Source of the DNA: Irpex lacteus
Taxonomy: Eukaryota; Basidiomycota; Agaricomycetes; Polyporales; Irpicaceae
NCBI GenBank assembly: GCA_001986395.2
Contig: MQVO02000004.1
Location: 124,001-188,000, forward strand
DNA: 64,000 nucleotides
Direction of reading: 5' to 3'
This document shows, piece after piece, positions 48,680 to 61,986 of this stretch (its first letter is position 1; every line of letters begins with the position of its first letter). The position numbers and the translations under genes are program-made. A model generated the notes under the pieces. That model worked only from the letters and a program-made list of their open reading frames with translations. It was not told where the DNA came from and made no database searches.

Positions 48680-50194
48680 GAGATTTGAGGTCACTCAGCG
48701 GAACCGGTGCTTTTCCTTTGTGCTCAATCGTACTGTCTTACTGTAAAGTAAGTCTCTTGCCTCGCCTGCATTAGATTGTGTTCCAGGTTATTCCGCATAT
48801 CTTCCCCTACTCGTTAAAAATCAAATCAATTTACCTTCCATCCTCCTAGCTTGCACCGCGTTTGTCTGCAAAAACAAAAACACAGTGACGTTCGTATTGG
48901 GTCTTGAATGCACCATTGTCAATGAGAGCAGGTGCGCTTCCGAGTCGCTACGGTACGATCTCAGGCTCTGTCGCGACTCGCGAACGCCACACTCGTAGAT
49001 TGTGACCTAGGATATCCATGTTCCCGTACGTGCGTGTTTCCTACTATGTATCTGCGTTCATCTCTGTAAGACCTTACAGGTACGCCGGGACACATGATGC
49101 GCTTCGTCGAGTTCACCGGCAAGGTTCTCCAAGTTGGGACTCAGCATCAGTCGTTACACAGAGCCGCCGGTAATATCTCGTCGATTGCCATATGGCAACG
49201 CCTCTCGACACCCTAAGATCCTAAGTAATACCTACCAACACAGGACCGCTGAGAGAGGCAGACGCATCCTACCGGCACTTAACTCCATACGTGGTTTACG
49301 ACAATAGGGTCAGCTGTGAGTCGGGGAGGTTTAAGATGCTAGAACATGCGCGTATGCGAGCTTCCCATCGTCCCTGGCTTTCCCAGCCACAATTCCGATC
49401 GCATTGTGACGAATACATATTCGCTTGTGTCCGCACACTGGCATTCCAAGTCGATAGCTCCGAGTCCAGGAAAGCTTCTGGCGAGCGTTCTCCTGGTATA
49501 AGTATACCGTATATACAGGGTGCATCTAGGATGTCATGTTGAGCAATACCGTCACCGATCCAAGCTTCACTACGACTGGAAGCTGTGCAGTGCACTGTAT
49601 AGTAGAGACAAGAGTGGCCCTCGCTACGCTTCGGGTGGTCCAGGGGAGCGAGGGTGCAAGGATCAACGACTGCAAGAGGAAAGCGGATCACAGTACACTC
49701 CAAGATTTGAGTTCCGTAAGAGCGGAGGCCGATACTTACGGTAATACCGCAGCAGAACAAAAGACTGGTTCGCGAAGTCTCCACCGGGGCACGATAGAAC
49801 GGACACAGGGTGCAAATAAATGACATCATAGGTACACGCAGAAAGATAAATAGTCAGGGAAGGCAGAGATCCTGCGGGGGAGGGGAGGGCACGACTATCG
49901 AGTCAAATAAGTAAGCACTAAGTAAGCTAGGTAAGTAAAGATAAGAAAGGAATGGACGCCCTGACATGGCGTCGTAAGTAAAAGTGAAGCGATTGAGCAA
50001 CGGTAAGAAAAAAATTGAAGCTTGGGGGGACATGGTTAATAACACGGAGTAATAATAATCCAAATTCAAATCGACGTCGAGCCAGCTGGCGCCTATCTGA
50101 GCACTTGGCATGTCAGAAAACCGCTTGTGGCTCCCAGTCGGTGGCGTTAATTACAGCGGCTTGACCTCGAACTACTCACGACACCGCGTCACAA
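48680..50194. other. Intergenic, nothing recognised
   Basis: A 177-codon minus-strand frame at 49296-49829 has no known features or neighbouring exons. No repeats were noticed. Confidence 0.4.
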
Positions 50195-51859
50195 ATGTCG
50201 GACATGCCAGACGAAGACGCAGTGAGATTTTATGTGCATGTGGTGAGTGCATGGTCTCAAGACTAACTCCTTTTTCGTAGGATGTCACGTCGTCTCCGAG
50301 TCTCCCGCAAGACACTATAAGGTGCCAGGAAGTTACAGCATCTCGTCGTACGACGACCCACGCACCTGGAAACCAAGTAACGTGTGGATATATGCGCCTG
50401 CCACATGAGATTTGGGATATCATTATCCTCGACGGGTACCCGAAGACACCGATAACGTACTGGGAGACTCCACCTTACGACTTGTGGATTCCGTGCTCTC
50501 TGGTTTGTTGGCAATGGCGCAGAATCGCCTTGCCATACATCTTCCGTCGCATCTGTATTGGCATGCTATCATCTGGTGTACAGAAATACGCCGAATTCTT
50601 TGCGAAAAACCGACACATCGCACAGTTGGTGCACCACCTCCACATCAACGACCGGGAAGTTGAAGTCGAAGAGTTATGCTACATCTTACGCTCTCTTCCC
50701 AAAATACGATCCTTGCACATGATTGGGACTCAAGTAAAGCGAAGCGAGGATTCTACTACACCGCTCAGCCAGCTGGATCTTGCCTTGGAGTGCTTGCAAT
50801 TGAACTTCGAGCGCAAGAAAGTACCGGAATCGGTGTACAACTCCATCTTTGATGTTTTGTCTTTATTTTCCTCCATCGATCTACTTTTCTTATGCTCAGA
50901 CTACGTCTATGAACCTGAACCCTCGAATGATCAGGTCCCTGCTCTTCTTGCCACTATTCCTGTTGGCAGGCCGCAGATCCGGACAATGTCGCTCAGATGC
51001 GAGGAGGTTATGACATCGTTTCTCCTGATCATCCTTCTCAAGGTCGGCTGGCTAGACAAGCTCACGGAGTTGAAGATTGCTGTTCATAAACCTTCGCGGG
51101 TATTCGGTCCACTTGCGAATCTGCTCCGCTCTGTTGGGGACACGCTACGGTCCTTACACCTCCACATCCCCACCATGATCCCGTGGCTTAAGATCGATGG
51201 CTCACAACTGACGAGTGAGTATTTACAATTTTTCTCTGTCCACTAATCCAACTAAAATAATGCACAGGAAGAGACATCCTTCTTGCCGAGATAAGCGAGG
51301 GGCTCTCAGCGTGCTCCCATCTCGATAATTTCTCTCTATCCGCAATCATATTCAACGATATCTGTCTTCAAAGCTGGTCTGTTGTGGACGGGATCACCCA
51401 GCTTATCCCTGTTGACCATCTCCGCCAGCTCTCCTTGGACGTCCGATTCTTTGAGGCCAACCCAGACATTGCCCATTCGCTATCGTGGTGTAATCTACAA
51501 GCCAAGTTACGCCGTTTTCCTCGTCTTGACTCCCTCACGACGCGGTTTTCCTCGCATCAGAACTATGAGTTCGTGTCCTGCGCCCCTTGCGTAGAGCTGG
51601 AGTTGCGAGAATTCAGGAATATCCTGCGCAGTGGCGTTAAATTCTATTCGGGCGATTGTAAATGCAAGAATTCGGATTGCAAGAGATACAGCGAGGAGAA
51701 TGATATTTCCAGAAAACACTGCACCACGATGTAAGCCCTGTAAATCTTTGTACTGCGCAGTGATTCGCGTGCTAACTACCAGACATCTTGTGTTCTTCTA
51801 GCATGCCCGACTCGGACTGCGATGACTGGTGGCTAATGAAACCGATTCTCTTCAACTAG
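50195..51859 (+). CDS. F-box protein with leucine-rich region
   Basis: Exons: 50195-50221, 50281-51214, 51268-51730, 51802-51859, giving 493 aa. The start MSDMPDEDA is short and followed by an intron, as in the paralogues. The F-box core is MRLPHEIWDIIILDGYP, then SLVCWQWRRIALPYIFRRI. The remainder is leucine-rich (HHLHINDREVEVEELCYIL; GWLDKLTELKIAVHKP). A cysteine-rich segment follows (CAPCVELELREF, CKCKNSDCKRYSEEN). F-box proteins bring substrates to SCF ubiquitin ligases, with Skp1 binding the F-box. The last intron could be retained, in which case the protein stops at 51733. It is the intact reference for the copy split by the transposon. Confidence 0.85.
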
Positions 51860-52726
51860 GCGCATCATCTTACAAAGTAATCCTTTCCATAAACACATTG
51901 CTTCTTATGAATTGACACTAAAACATATCTCAGGTTATCCAGCTTGTTCTCCAAGACTACCTTAACACTTTTCACGGATCTGCGTTACCTTAGATCCCCG
52001 TTGACTAATCGATACTCATTCCACTTACGTCACGGTCTCTCTTCATTCAACATAATTCCCGCCCTATTTCCTCTTGACGTTCGTCTCCCCAGGCTCTATA
52101 TGCCAGAACAGCTGATGCATATGCTCGGTCGAGTCCATTGGTAAGGTTTCCGACCGTGGGGCGACACATGTAAGTTCCTTGGGATTAAATTCACCAAACG
52201 AGCAGCAGTTCATAGATCGTTCTATTTTGACACCCACCCAAAGTTCTACGAAGCTCACCTTGCCCTAAGGATAGTTCATATTGAGGTTCAATTAAGCATA
52301 GCGTGAGCGGAACATTGGTACTGATACAGAACCACTGACAGTACTGAGAGAGGTAAGCATATCCCACTCCAACGCGATCTGCGACGGCTTACAATATACG
52401 TCCCATTCAGCAAATCTCCATGACGTCCATTTCACCTGACACCGAAAACCTCCCTCCCACAGATACCGACCGTTCCTCACGCGGTTGATGGTCAACCACC
52501 CGCCACCTTGCGTACAAGCATTGACCAGCACTAAATTCCAACCCCGCTTTCTCATATACCGCTGGCTTCGGGAATTCCTTCGCGTATTCTCCGTGCAGAT
52601 TTTCCCTCGGTCCTGGTAGAGAGGTTACCGGCAATGGGAGTACGAGTCGCATCGCCGTGTGATGCGAATCCCGGTGTTACTCATGGAGTACGTTGCTGTG
52701 CTGCGCACGCATGGACGCGTGCACGG
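51860..52726. other. Intergenic, nothing recognised
   Basis: Between the F-box gene and the PEBP gene. Only short frames. Confidence 0.45.
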
Positions 52727-52733
52727 TATATAT
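52727..52733 (+). promoter_or_regulatory. TATA box of the PEBP gene
   Basis: TATATAT, 60 bp upstream of the start codon at 52787. Confidence 0.5.
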
Positions 52734-52786
52734 GAACCATCAACAGCGACGTACAAGCCTCACCTCAGAGTCAGACCTCTGCCAGC

Positions 52787-53700
52787 ATGATGGGGTACAC
52801 TAAGCTTGTCACTTGCCTGCTCGTCTCTTTCGCCTCTGTGGCCGTCGCTCAGGATCGGAGCACGGCTCAAGTGAGAGCTGCGTTCCAAAACGCTAGTGTA
52901 AGTCATCGACGACGCCCCATGACTTACTTTTGCTAACTCACACACTTTAAGATCCCAGAGGATCTCCACATCAACTTCAACCCCCAGTTCCTCCTCGAAG
53001 TGACCTTCCCTCAGCCCGGCGGACGCTCAGTACCAGTCACCGCAGGCGTCCAGCTCCCTCGCAACCGTAAGTCCGCATCGCCTTACGTGAAAGCTTACTC
53101 ACCCTATACTTCGTATGTAGAAACCGTTGGACCTCCTCACTTTGCAGTCAGCGGCGACCACGGGCTCGAACTCGGCCAACGCTTCGTCGTCGCCACCGTC
53201 GACCCCGACGCACCCACTCCTCAGGACCCAACCTCCGCCCAGATCAGGCACTTCCTCGGTGACAACTTTGTTCTAAGCCCGGGCGCGCTCCTCGTCGGCG
53301 AGAGGCACCTCAATAACCTCACGGTCCCCGTGTCCAACTGGCTTCAACCGACTCCGCCTGCGGGTTCTGATGCGCATCGGTAAGTGAGAGTGTGGATTTG
53401 TGATGTTATGTGGAGTACTTACGAGTCACCTGACGGTTTTTGGATTGGAATAGCTATGTGTTCCTCTTGTTCCGCCAACCGCGAGACTTCAACAACCAAA
53501 CTTTGGTCACTGCTGGAACTTCGGTCGCAAACTTCAATATCAGTTCGTTCGCTGCGGCGACTCACCTCGGAAACCCGATCGCGGGTACCTTCATCCGGGT
53601 AGCCCCAGATCCATGTAAGTCTTGTATACTGATCTTCGGTTCGTTGATGTTGTAACAGAGAACTGACTCTCGTGTGCTTATGTGTCGTATAGCTGCTTGA
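52787..53700 (+). CDS. Secreted phosphatidylethanolamine-binding (PEBP) family protein
   Basis: Exons: 52787-52897, 52952-53066, 53121-53379, 53454-53614, 53693-53700, giving 217 aa. The signal peptide is MMGYTKLVTCLLVSFASVAV, cut after AVA. The PEBP fold is marked by the conserved FVVATVDPDAPTPQDP and ARSEIRHF-type region (here SAQIRHFLGDN), and YVFLLFRQP, which forms the ligand pocket. The protein ends DPSA with an 8-nt last exon. Fungal PEBP proteins of this kind are often extracellular or vacuolar and can bind lipid head groups or inhibit serine carboxypeptidase. The function here is not shown by the sequence. Confidence 0.9.
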
Positions 53701-54331
53701 TTTGGCAAATTCGAAGTCAAAAGGGTTGGTGCGAGAATCGAATATGATTGCGTCGTATGTAGCTTGTGCTGTCGTACTGTACCTCGGATATGCGATTGCA
53801 TGGCGTATCAGCTGGTGTAGCGTGCTCGTATCCAAAATACAGAAGTAGCTTCTGATGCTCTAGAACAAACCACGTCGGTGTGGCAATTGAGAGAGGTTTA
53901 ATCGTACACATGCATGGAGCTTCTGGACCTTGGATGTGCGGTGTAGTTCACTTGTCTGTCAGAATACATGGTTTCCGATGCACCGATACGGGAGGTGGCA
54001 TAAACACCAATGCAACGCAGTCGATACTCTGACTGCACCGCCACAAAAACGACATGAGTAAACCCACATAACGTATAAATACAACAACAACATTACCTTT
54101 CACCTCATCCTTATCACTCCAGCTCCGTGCTCGACCGTGAATGTGTTCGTACAAATACAAATACCTCCTGATTCAATCCGCCGAGCCAAAAGAATCATAC
54201 AAATACAACGCAGCACAGCGCACTCATCGTCATCATCCTACACAGCAAAAACGCACTAGAAATCAGCAAAAACAAATTCTGTGGTGCCTCATAAAACAAT
54301 AACACTCACCAAACCCCAGCTTGACACATCG
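53701..54331. other. Intergenic between two 3' ends
   Basis: The PEBP gene and the GID5-like gene converge here. No gene seen. Confidence 0.45.
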
Positions 54332-57300
54332 TTACTCCAACTCAGGAAAAACAACCTGCAGCCGATTCAACGCCTCCCTCGCCTTCTCCTTCACCTCCCT
54401 ATCATCCTCGACCCCCATATGTCCAAAGCCCCCACCGCCATGAAACCTCCCCGCCGTTGGACTCCCTCCTCCTCCTCCCACGCCCCCTATCCCACCCCCA
54501 AACCCACTACCACCCATATACCCTATCCCACCACCATAATCACACATATGCCTTAACGTAGAGTCGATCCCAGATTCGCGTAACGCCTTCTGTGCACCTG
54601 ATGGATTAGCCTTGATGAGTTGCAAGACGGCTGTGACGGCGGGCCGTCGTACGTCTGGTTTGGCGTCGACGAGGCAGAGGCGGAGGGCGTGTAGGATAGG
54701 CGTATGCGAGAGGATTTGGGGGGAATGGGTGGGGGAGTTTGAGAGGTTTCCGGTTAGGTAGACAGCCTGGGAGGTACAGTGAGCGTTGTGCGCAATGATA
54801 GAATTAAAGGTAAAGAGGGAGTACCTGGCGAAGAACGTCCTCGTTATCCGACTCCAACGCATGACTCAACGAGCTGAGCAAGTACTCGCTCCCCAGCTCG
54901 TCAAAGATCATAGCGATGCCTTCCTGGCTGTCTGCGAGGTTGCGCAGGATGTGGAATGTTTGCTCTTGGAAGCCTGGGTTGTCGTGTACTAGTAGACTAC
55001 CCGCGAAAAACTATATCAGTCTTAACCCTCGGATAGCTCGAGATAAGGAGAGAAGATTAGGAAACCGCACCTGGCAACACTCTCCCAGCAAAGCGCCCTC
55101 ATAACCCGCCCCTTGAGCTCCAACGTGCTCTTGTACAGCAGATTCTTGAACGCCCACAGCGCGTCGAGCATGAGGCTCTCCTCGCCCGACTGCAGGAGCC
55201 GCACGAGTCGCTCGATGACGCCTCTTTCCAGGAGGGTCTGCCACCAAGACCACTCAATTAGTCTACCACTTTCCTCTAGTCCAGAACAGCAGTGTGACGA
55301 TAAACTCACAGCTTGTAGAGGACTAAAATCAGATATGATGTTGCATATAACGCTCGCTGCAGCGTGCAGCACCCTGGATTCCTCCCCCTCCCTACAAAAC
55401 ACCCCCTCATACACCTTCAATCCCAAACCCGAATCAACAAGATTCGTCCTTAACACCGCTACCGCGCGCGAAAGGGCCCGCACACATTGGCAGGCGGAGA
55501 AGCGGACAGAGGGCGAGAAGGAGGAGAGGGAGAGGTGGATGGTGGGGATGAGGCGCAGTGGGCCGGAGATGGAGGCGCGGATGTCGGTATCGAAGAGGGA
55601 AATTGAGGCGATGGATGTTAGGGCTGCCTTTGTTTAGTACTTCGTCGTCAGGAGAGGGGCTTTCAAAATAAGAGGGGAATAAGCAAGCTTACCGCACGAA
55701 GCGCAGAAACACTCTCAGGCTCGTCCTCGTCCCAACCCCACCCCAAATCTGCTGTGTCGCTCGGGGTGATGTTCTTCACCAAGCTCGCCAATTTTGCAAG
55801 AGACCCTCGTTCGTAGGCGAGTTGGCAGAGGTCTTTGTCGTCTGCTACCAGGTAATCTGCTCCAACGATATTAGTGATGGTATTAGCGATGGATGGGATA
55901 GAAGCATGTGGTATGATAAATTGGTAGGGACGAGGTAGGAGAAGGCGGCGAGAGAAGGGAAGGTACGGTGGGATAGGGAGGTGAGAGAGACGCACAGATG
56001 ATATAACAAGCTTTCATCCTCGTCCGCGGACTCTCGCCCTCGGCTTCAATAAGGCCGTTCATGACATGTATGACCGTCATTGGGGCCGTTTGGTCGAGGT
56101 GCGTGTGAGGGGGTGCGTTGGCAGCGGATGCTCTGAATATGTTTGTCGCGCTTTCAACGACAGTGCAAGTGAGTTAGTGAAAAGGAGGCAAGGGGTGTGA
56201 GGATTGGAAGGGAGGGAGGTGAGGATGCGTACCATAAACAGGCAGCTAACTGTAAATCCGTAGCGCGGGATTTACAGCATGAGAGAACTGTTGTTAAGAC
56301 CGCTGAAGAGTCTTGTGAGATGCACGGATAGCGGAGGGAGGGATCGGACGGAGGACTTACGAGGATGATCGGTGGTAGGTCTGGTGAGGCTGGTGGCGAC
56401 TGCTGGGTTGTCTTTGGCGAGAGAGGCTAGGGCTAACAGCGCCGCTTCTTGGTGCTATCATAACATGAAAACGCGCGCGTCAGCACTACCATCACATTAA
56501 ATTGCACACAAACGCACCTTGACGTCCTTCCTCTCTAGAAGCCCAACCAACACCCTCGCAACCCACCCACCACCTCTACTCGGATGGGAAGACGTACCCT
56601 CCGACTTCTCCCACCCCCTCTTCCCTCTGACGACGAACTCCTTTTGCCTCTCTGCCGGGGGCGACCATTCCGCCACTGCGTTCCGGTAGAGCGGGAGCCG
56701 GAGGGTTGAGGCGAGGAGGTGCGCTATGGAGGATGATATTTGTGGGGAGGAAGGAGAGGTTGAGATAAGGAGGGGGAGGTAGGTGTCTAATGCATCCATC
56801 TGTACATTCGGGTTAGCCTTTCCGTGGGTATTGAAGAGCTGGTTGAATGGATCGTACCTGAAACAGCGCTTCCAACGCAGCGCGAGCCTCTTCTTGGATA
56901 TCAGGATGGTCATCTTGCAGACCCCATTGTGCTGGGCCTATGATGTCCGCTATGGCTGCTCCTAGCGTTTTGAGTGCACGTGCGAGAGCTGCGCGCAAGG
57001 ATAGACTTGTGGAGGGGCCGGTGTGGGAGATGGCAAGTAGTAAAGCTTGTAGGGCGTTGGCTCTGAGGAGAGTGCGCAGTGCTTCGGAAGATCCTACGCC
57101 ACGAGTATGTGTGAGTGAGCGTAGGGTTGAGTGGGAGTATAGAGAGCTAAGGAGTCGCACCGTAGGAGAGCGAGGCGAGTATGTGCGCGGCCTCGACGCG
57201 GAGGTCGTCCGAGGGCTCGCTGGATGCCTCTGCGTCGTATATAAAGTTGACTAGCCTATAATAATTGATAAAAAAGATAATTATGTTAGGTTTGTGCAGA

Positions 57301-57431
57301 ATGAGGACGGAAGAAACTCACGTTCCTATGAGTGCCTCGTCCCGTGCCAAGGCTCGTTTTGCGGTGGGGTTTCCTATGACAGCATTCTTTGCTTGTTTTA
57401 GAGATGAAAGTGTTATCTCTGTAATTGCCAT
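54332..57431 (-). CDS. GID5: Armadillo-repeat protein, GID5/ARMC8 (Vid28) type
   Basis: A scaffold subunit of the GID/CTLH ubiquitin ligase, which degrades gluconeogenic enzymes in yeast. Exons: 57431-57322, 57255-57161, 57093-56858, 56799-56518, 56454-56361, 56287-56233, 56150-55996, 55856-55693, 55627-55310, 55237-55071, 54996-54825, 54766-54332, giving 760 aa. The start MAITEITLSSLKQAKNAVIG matches the LKNAVIGN motif at the beginning of ARMC8. Armadillo-type helices follow throughout (VEAAHILASLSYG; LMLDALWAFKNLLYK; QEQTFHILRNLADSQEG). The C-terminus carries a glycine-rich stretch (MGGSGFGGGIGGVGGGGGS) before the last helix. An alternative upstream start exon cannot be excluded. Confidence 0.85.
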
Positions 57432-58054
57432 TCCCAGATTTTGAAGCCCTGAAGCTTGAAGGTGAGGAATGGACGAGGTGGTCGTCGATGGCAACTTGTC
57501 TTGGAACAAGTACAGCGACCGAGGGAATGATCATTGCTATCGGGCCGTACTGCGACTCGCGGCGCTTCGAGCTTGAACTCGACTTGAACTTCTACCATAC
57601 GCTTCAAGGCTTGTAGTGAGGACATGGGTCAGTATTTATTGCTTCAAGATGGCAACCTAATTGCATCCTGTATAGCTAATAGCTTTCTATCAGGACGAGC
57701 GAGCCCCAGAGGATTCCCTGTCGACTGGATTGTTGGGACCCCGGCAATATGTAGGCTATTCGTCGTGATACTCGACATGGGACGTAACTGAGGAAGCTAT
57801 GCATTGTACGGTGGGCCGCTCACGTACTTTAACATGAGTCTGTGGTTTTGCCAGTGCTCCATCTCATGATTAGTGAGCCTTCCTCCCTGATACAGTCGGC
57901 TGACATAGAATTATCGAAGTTTACTGCTGGGAAGTATACCACAAACACCACCTTCTATTCTCACGCTATGGCGTATATCTATCATAGCGACATACGCAAA
58001 TGAGCACGGCCTTTGCTTATCACCCCTACCTGCGCACTCCAATTCCATTCACAC
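57432..58054. other. Divergent intergenic region
   Basis: Promoter region between the GID5-like gene and the epoxide hydrolase. The block AGCGACATACGC near 57984 recurs upstream of the second epoxide hydrolase (near 62556) and may be a conserved promoter element. Confidence 0.45.
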
Positions 58055-59652
58055 ATGTCGTTCAGTGATCTACGCAACATTTCGATCCACTATGAGGACG
58101 ATGCGGTCCAGAGCATGATCTCTGTGATCAAGACCGCACCATTCCCTTCACAAGCTCCTATTGACCCCGCTTCGCCTTGGAGCCTCGGTATCGATTACAA
58201 TTATCTCCTAGATCTAAAGCAAAAGTTCGCAAACGGGTGGGAATGGACCAGACTCGAGAAAGAGGTAAACAGGTTCAGTCATTTCTTCGTCGACTACGCC
58301 ACTCCCGAAGGAGACGAGTTGCAATTCCACTTCGTGCACCAGAGAAGCGAGCGAGTTGATGCAATCCCCCTGCTTCCCCTTCACGGATGGCCAGGTGAGC
58401 GTTTCCATACTGCCTATCCAATGACATAAACTGATAGCGGAAAGGCACATTCTACGACTTTCACAAGGTCATTGAACCTCTCGTTAATCCAGGCAATCCT
58501 GACCTTCCGGCGTAAGTTTTCAACGCTATGTCGTTCAAATACGCTACCTAACTGCGATATAGCTTTCACGTCGTAGTACCGTCCATCCCTGGATATTTCC
58601 AATCGACTCTCTCTCGACGTGACGGTTGGAACCTAGAGGACATAGCTCGTCTCTACAACGAACTCATGGTGAATTTGCTCGGGTATAAGACATACGCTGC
58701 TCAAGGAGGCGACTGGGTATGTCGATCAATGAGAACGGGGGAATTAACGTCTACAGTATTAACAGTGTCACGCTTGCAGGGCTCGATGATCGTACGCGTC
58801 ATGTCAATTCAGTATCCCGAGTCGCTGCTTGCGGTTCATTTCAACGTTTTCCTTGGACCAGAGTCCGACGATGAGGATACATCGCAGCTTTCTGCTGCTG
58901 AGCTGAAGCAGCGCGATCAGAAGGCACGGTTCCAAAGTGTTGGAAGAGGATACTCACAAATACAAAATACGAAAGTAAGCCATACCCTCCCCTTCCCTCT
59001 CTCCATAACCTTACGATCTCCTGATTCCCATCTTAGCCGTTTACGATCGGGATAGCCATTGGCTCTTCACCGCTGGCTATCCTAACATACATAGGCGAGA
59101 AGTTTCATGATTGGTCGGACCCTGCAAAGCTTGATGCACAGGATGTCATCGACACCGTTGCGCTATATTTCCTGAGCAGCTCTTTCGCGAGTTCTGTCTT
59201 GATATATAACCAGGTGAGTGCAACGGATTTGCTTTTGCTCCATACTCTGACAAAGCGCGTCGTCGATAGGCGTGGAAAGATCCCGCCGGGAGGGGAATAG
59301 TGACAAGTAGAACGACACTGCAAGTGAAGTCAAAGTCGTTTGGGCTTTCGATCTTCGTACGTATGAAGCATAAGGCTATAAGCCTTATGTCGTTGTGATC
59401 CAGCACTGATCCTAATTTCGCTAGCCCTACGAGATCGGAGGCGTCCATCGAGCTGTCGCCGAGAAATTCGGAAATCTAACGTTCTATAAAGGTCAGTGCT
59501 CGTATGCTATCGCACGAGATTTCACTGCCGAAAAGCTTCTCACGGTGTACATTCTCACAGTGCATGAAAGCGGTGGGCATTTCCCTGCGCTCGATAGCCC
59601 GGACAAGTTCCTCGAGGACGTGAGGGAGTACTTCGGGAAGAACTACAAGTGA
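58055..59652 (+). CDS. Epoxide hydrolase, copy 1
   Basis: An alpha/beta hydrolase with the N-terminal epoxide hydrolase lid domain, 392 aa. Exons: 58055-58394, 58445-58511, 58563-58716, 58780-58974, 59037-59213, 59270-59356, 59425-59491, 59561-59652. The N-terminal domain has GIDYNYLLDLKQKFANGWEW. The oxyanion loop is HGWPG, the nucleophile elbow is AAQGGDWGS with the catalytic Asp, and the C-terminal His is in VHESGGHFPALD. The enzyme should open epoxides to diols and may act with the P450s of this genome in xenobiotic or secondary metabolism. No N-terminal anchor is visible, unlike mammalian microsomal enzymes. A truncated paralogue starts at 62621. Confidence 0.92.
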
Positions 59653-60282
59653 GAAGAAGTATTAACCCTCATGTACCACTGGCATGCAATCAAGTAGTAA
59701 CAAGCAGAATGGATATTTATATAATGGTGCTTTAGGACAACCTCCACGATGTGCACCGATTTAGTACTACTAGTAGTACCGTACGTATATGTATCCTTTA
59801 TCAATGGAAAGTGTCAACGGCACGGAGGGGCGGTCGTTAGCTTCAACAAAGCGACATGATTGTGTGCGAGGGTCCAGATGGACTGCCATAGGAATGTGTA
59901 CAGTTAGTCGTCGCGGATCACGGATACAGAGCTACAAGTGTGCTTGCTTCTCTCGAGACGTTGTCACGGGTAGACTACAACTAAGTTCTATGGCTGTTGC
60001 ACTCGAGGCAATGAACGATAGAATATTTCATCATCTCTCCCGCACTTAGTGGTATATTCCAAACAGACATGAAACAATGTTGTATTGTGCAAGAGACGTA
60101 TTAGCTAAAGCGTGGGTAGGGTAAAACTAGTTCATTGGAATGATCATTGATTAGGCCAGAGACTTGAAGAACATGCAGATTGGCCTGTAAGACGCTCATG
60201 TATCAGTTGATCGAAGACGATACGGTGAGACGATAGAATCACTGACACTATACAGGCAGTGCATCCTGTCGAAGGATGGTTC
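59653..60282. other. Intergenic between two 3' ends
   Basis: The epoxide hydrolase and the minus-strand F-box gene converge here. No gene seen. Confidence 0.45.
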
Positions 60283-61986
60283 TCACCATGGTGAATTCAC
60301 CCGTCGTCGCTGCCGAGCGCACTGAGGATATTTCGTGATTAGCGATTGTATCTTCGCGGTGAAAAGAAAACGCTCATGATGCTTACATATCATCGCCGCC
60401 GTTCCGGAAATGTTACTCTTCTCGGCGTATCTCTTGCATTCGGAATTATTGCAATGACTGTCGATTGCACAACGTGGGACATCACTGTGCAGGATAGTCT
60501 TGAATTCTTGCAGCTCGAACTCAACGCACGGCGCACACGACGCATTGCCAAGGTCCTGAAACACGGAGAACTGTGTTGTGATAGCACTAAGATGAGAGAA
60601 ACGGTGTAATCCGGCTCGCAAATTGCCCCATGGAAGTGAATGGCAGATGTCGGGGCCAGCGTCCCCGGAGAATTGAACCTTCAAGTCAAAGTGGTGGAGG
60701 TAGCCGACAGGAACGAACTGAACGATCGTATTCACGATAGACCAGCCTTGAAGACATAGATCGGGATCATCTACGATATGATATATCATCGCTGATAGAG
60801 AGAACTCCTCGAGACGGGAACACGCGAAGAGACCTCGGTGTATCTGGGTAAGCAGGGTCTCCGTTCCTGTATGACCATTTAGCGGCTAGTCTGACTAAAG
60901 AGGCGATGAAACATTAGGTTCACTCACTGGTGCCTTGTGGTGATCGTATATCGATCCATTTCAAGCTAGAGGTTATATTGATATGTAAAGACCGAAGCAT
61001 GTCTCCGACATTGCAGAGCAAGTCGGCTAACGGACCAACTACTCGCAAGGGGTCATTGAGGGAAAGCTTCAACTCCGTAAGTTTGTCTAACCAGCCACCC
61101 TTGAGAAAAAAGGTCAAGAGCCACGAGGTCATGATAGCTCCGCATCGAAGGGACACCGCATGAGCTTGTGGCCTCTTGCTGAGGAGGAAAACGGCGACCG
61201 GGGCAGAGATTTGACTATTTAGAGCTTCCGGCTCATAGTGGTAATCTGAGGATAGTGATAGTAGTTTGATGACAGAGAACAGAGATAATATATCGGAAAT
61301 CTGATCGTGCACAGTTTCTGGTGATTCCTGGAAACTGATCTTCCATGAGAAGCACTCAAGCGTGAAGCTCGAGTGAGTAGGTGATATAACGGAGTCCTCC
61401 CCTCGTTCGAAGCGAGTATTGAGCAGGTGCAAGGACCGGATCTTGGGAAGTGAGCTTAAGAGGTAGCGCAGCCTCTCGACTTCAACCGTCCTGTCGTTGA
61501 TATGGAGGTGATGCACCGACCGCGCGATATGTTGGTTCTTGGCGAAGAAAATTGCGTATTCTCGTACATCACGGCCTTCCCAAGTAATCCAGATGCGACG
61601 GAATATGTACGGTAGGGCAATTCTGCGCCATTGTCGACAAACAAGAGAGCACGACATCCACCACGTGTGCGGCGGAACCTCCCAAGACGTTATTGGTGTC
61701 TTCCGATTCGGATAACCGTCGAGAATTATAGCATCCCAGAGCTCATAAGGTAAACGTGTGGATCCACATATTGAACCATTGTTAAGCGCATTGGTAGTCG
61801 TTGTAGCACCACGAGACGCGGCACCATGATTCTGATACCCCAGAGTACCGAGTGGTAGAGACGTCGACGTGGCACCCTATGGAACAAATGAGTTAAATAT
61901 GCGACAGTGAGCTTAATACAGGCGTTCAAGCAGAGTCTTACCGCAGGAGCTACTTCAGATTCTGCATAGAGGTTCAATTTGTCCAT
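60283..61986 (-). CDS. F-box protein with leucine-rich region, paralogue
   Basis: Exons 61986-61942, 61876-60928 and 60866-60283 give 525 aa. Exon 1 is MDKLNLYAESEVAPA, then a Thr/Ser-rich stretch. The F-box is TRLPYELWDAIILDGYP followed by SLVCRQWRRIALPYIFRRIW. Leucine-rich-like segments follow (HHLHINDRTVEVERLRYLLS; GWLDKLTELKLSLNDP), and the cysteine-rich segment CAPCVEFELQEF with CNNSECKRYAEKSN. A possible last intron after the ISGTAAMI region (donor GTAAGC near 60408) would give a different C-terminus, as in the gene at 50195. It is the same family as the gene at 50195 and the split copy at 35.9-48.7 kb. Confidence 0.82.

Noticed and set aside
49296..49829. 177-codon minus-strand frame
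   Set aside because: No recognisable domain, no neighbouring exons and no promoter-like signal. An open frame of this length can arise by chance in GC-balanced DNA.
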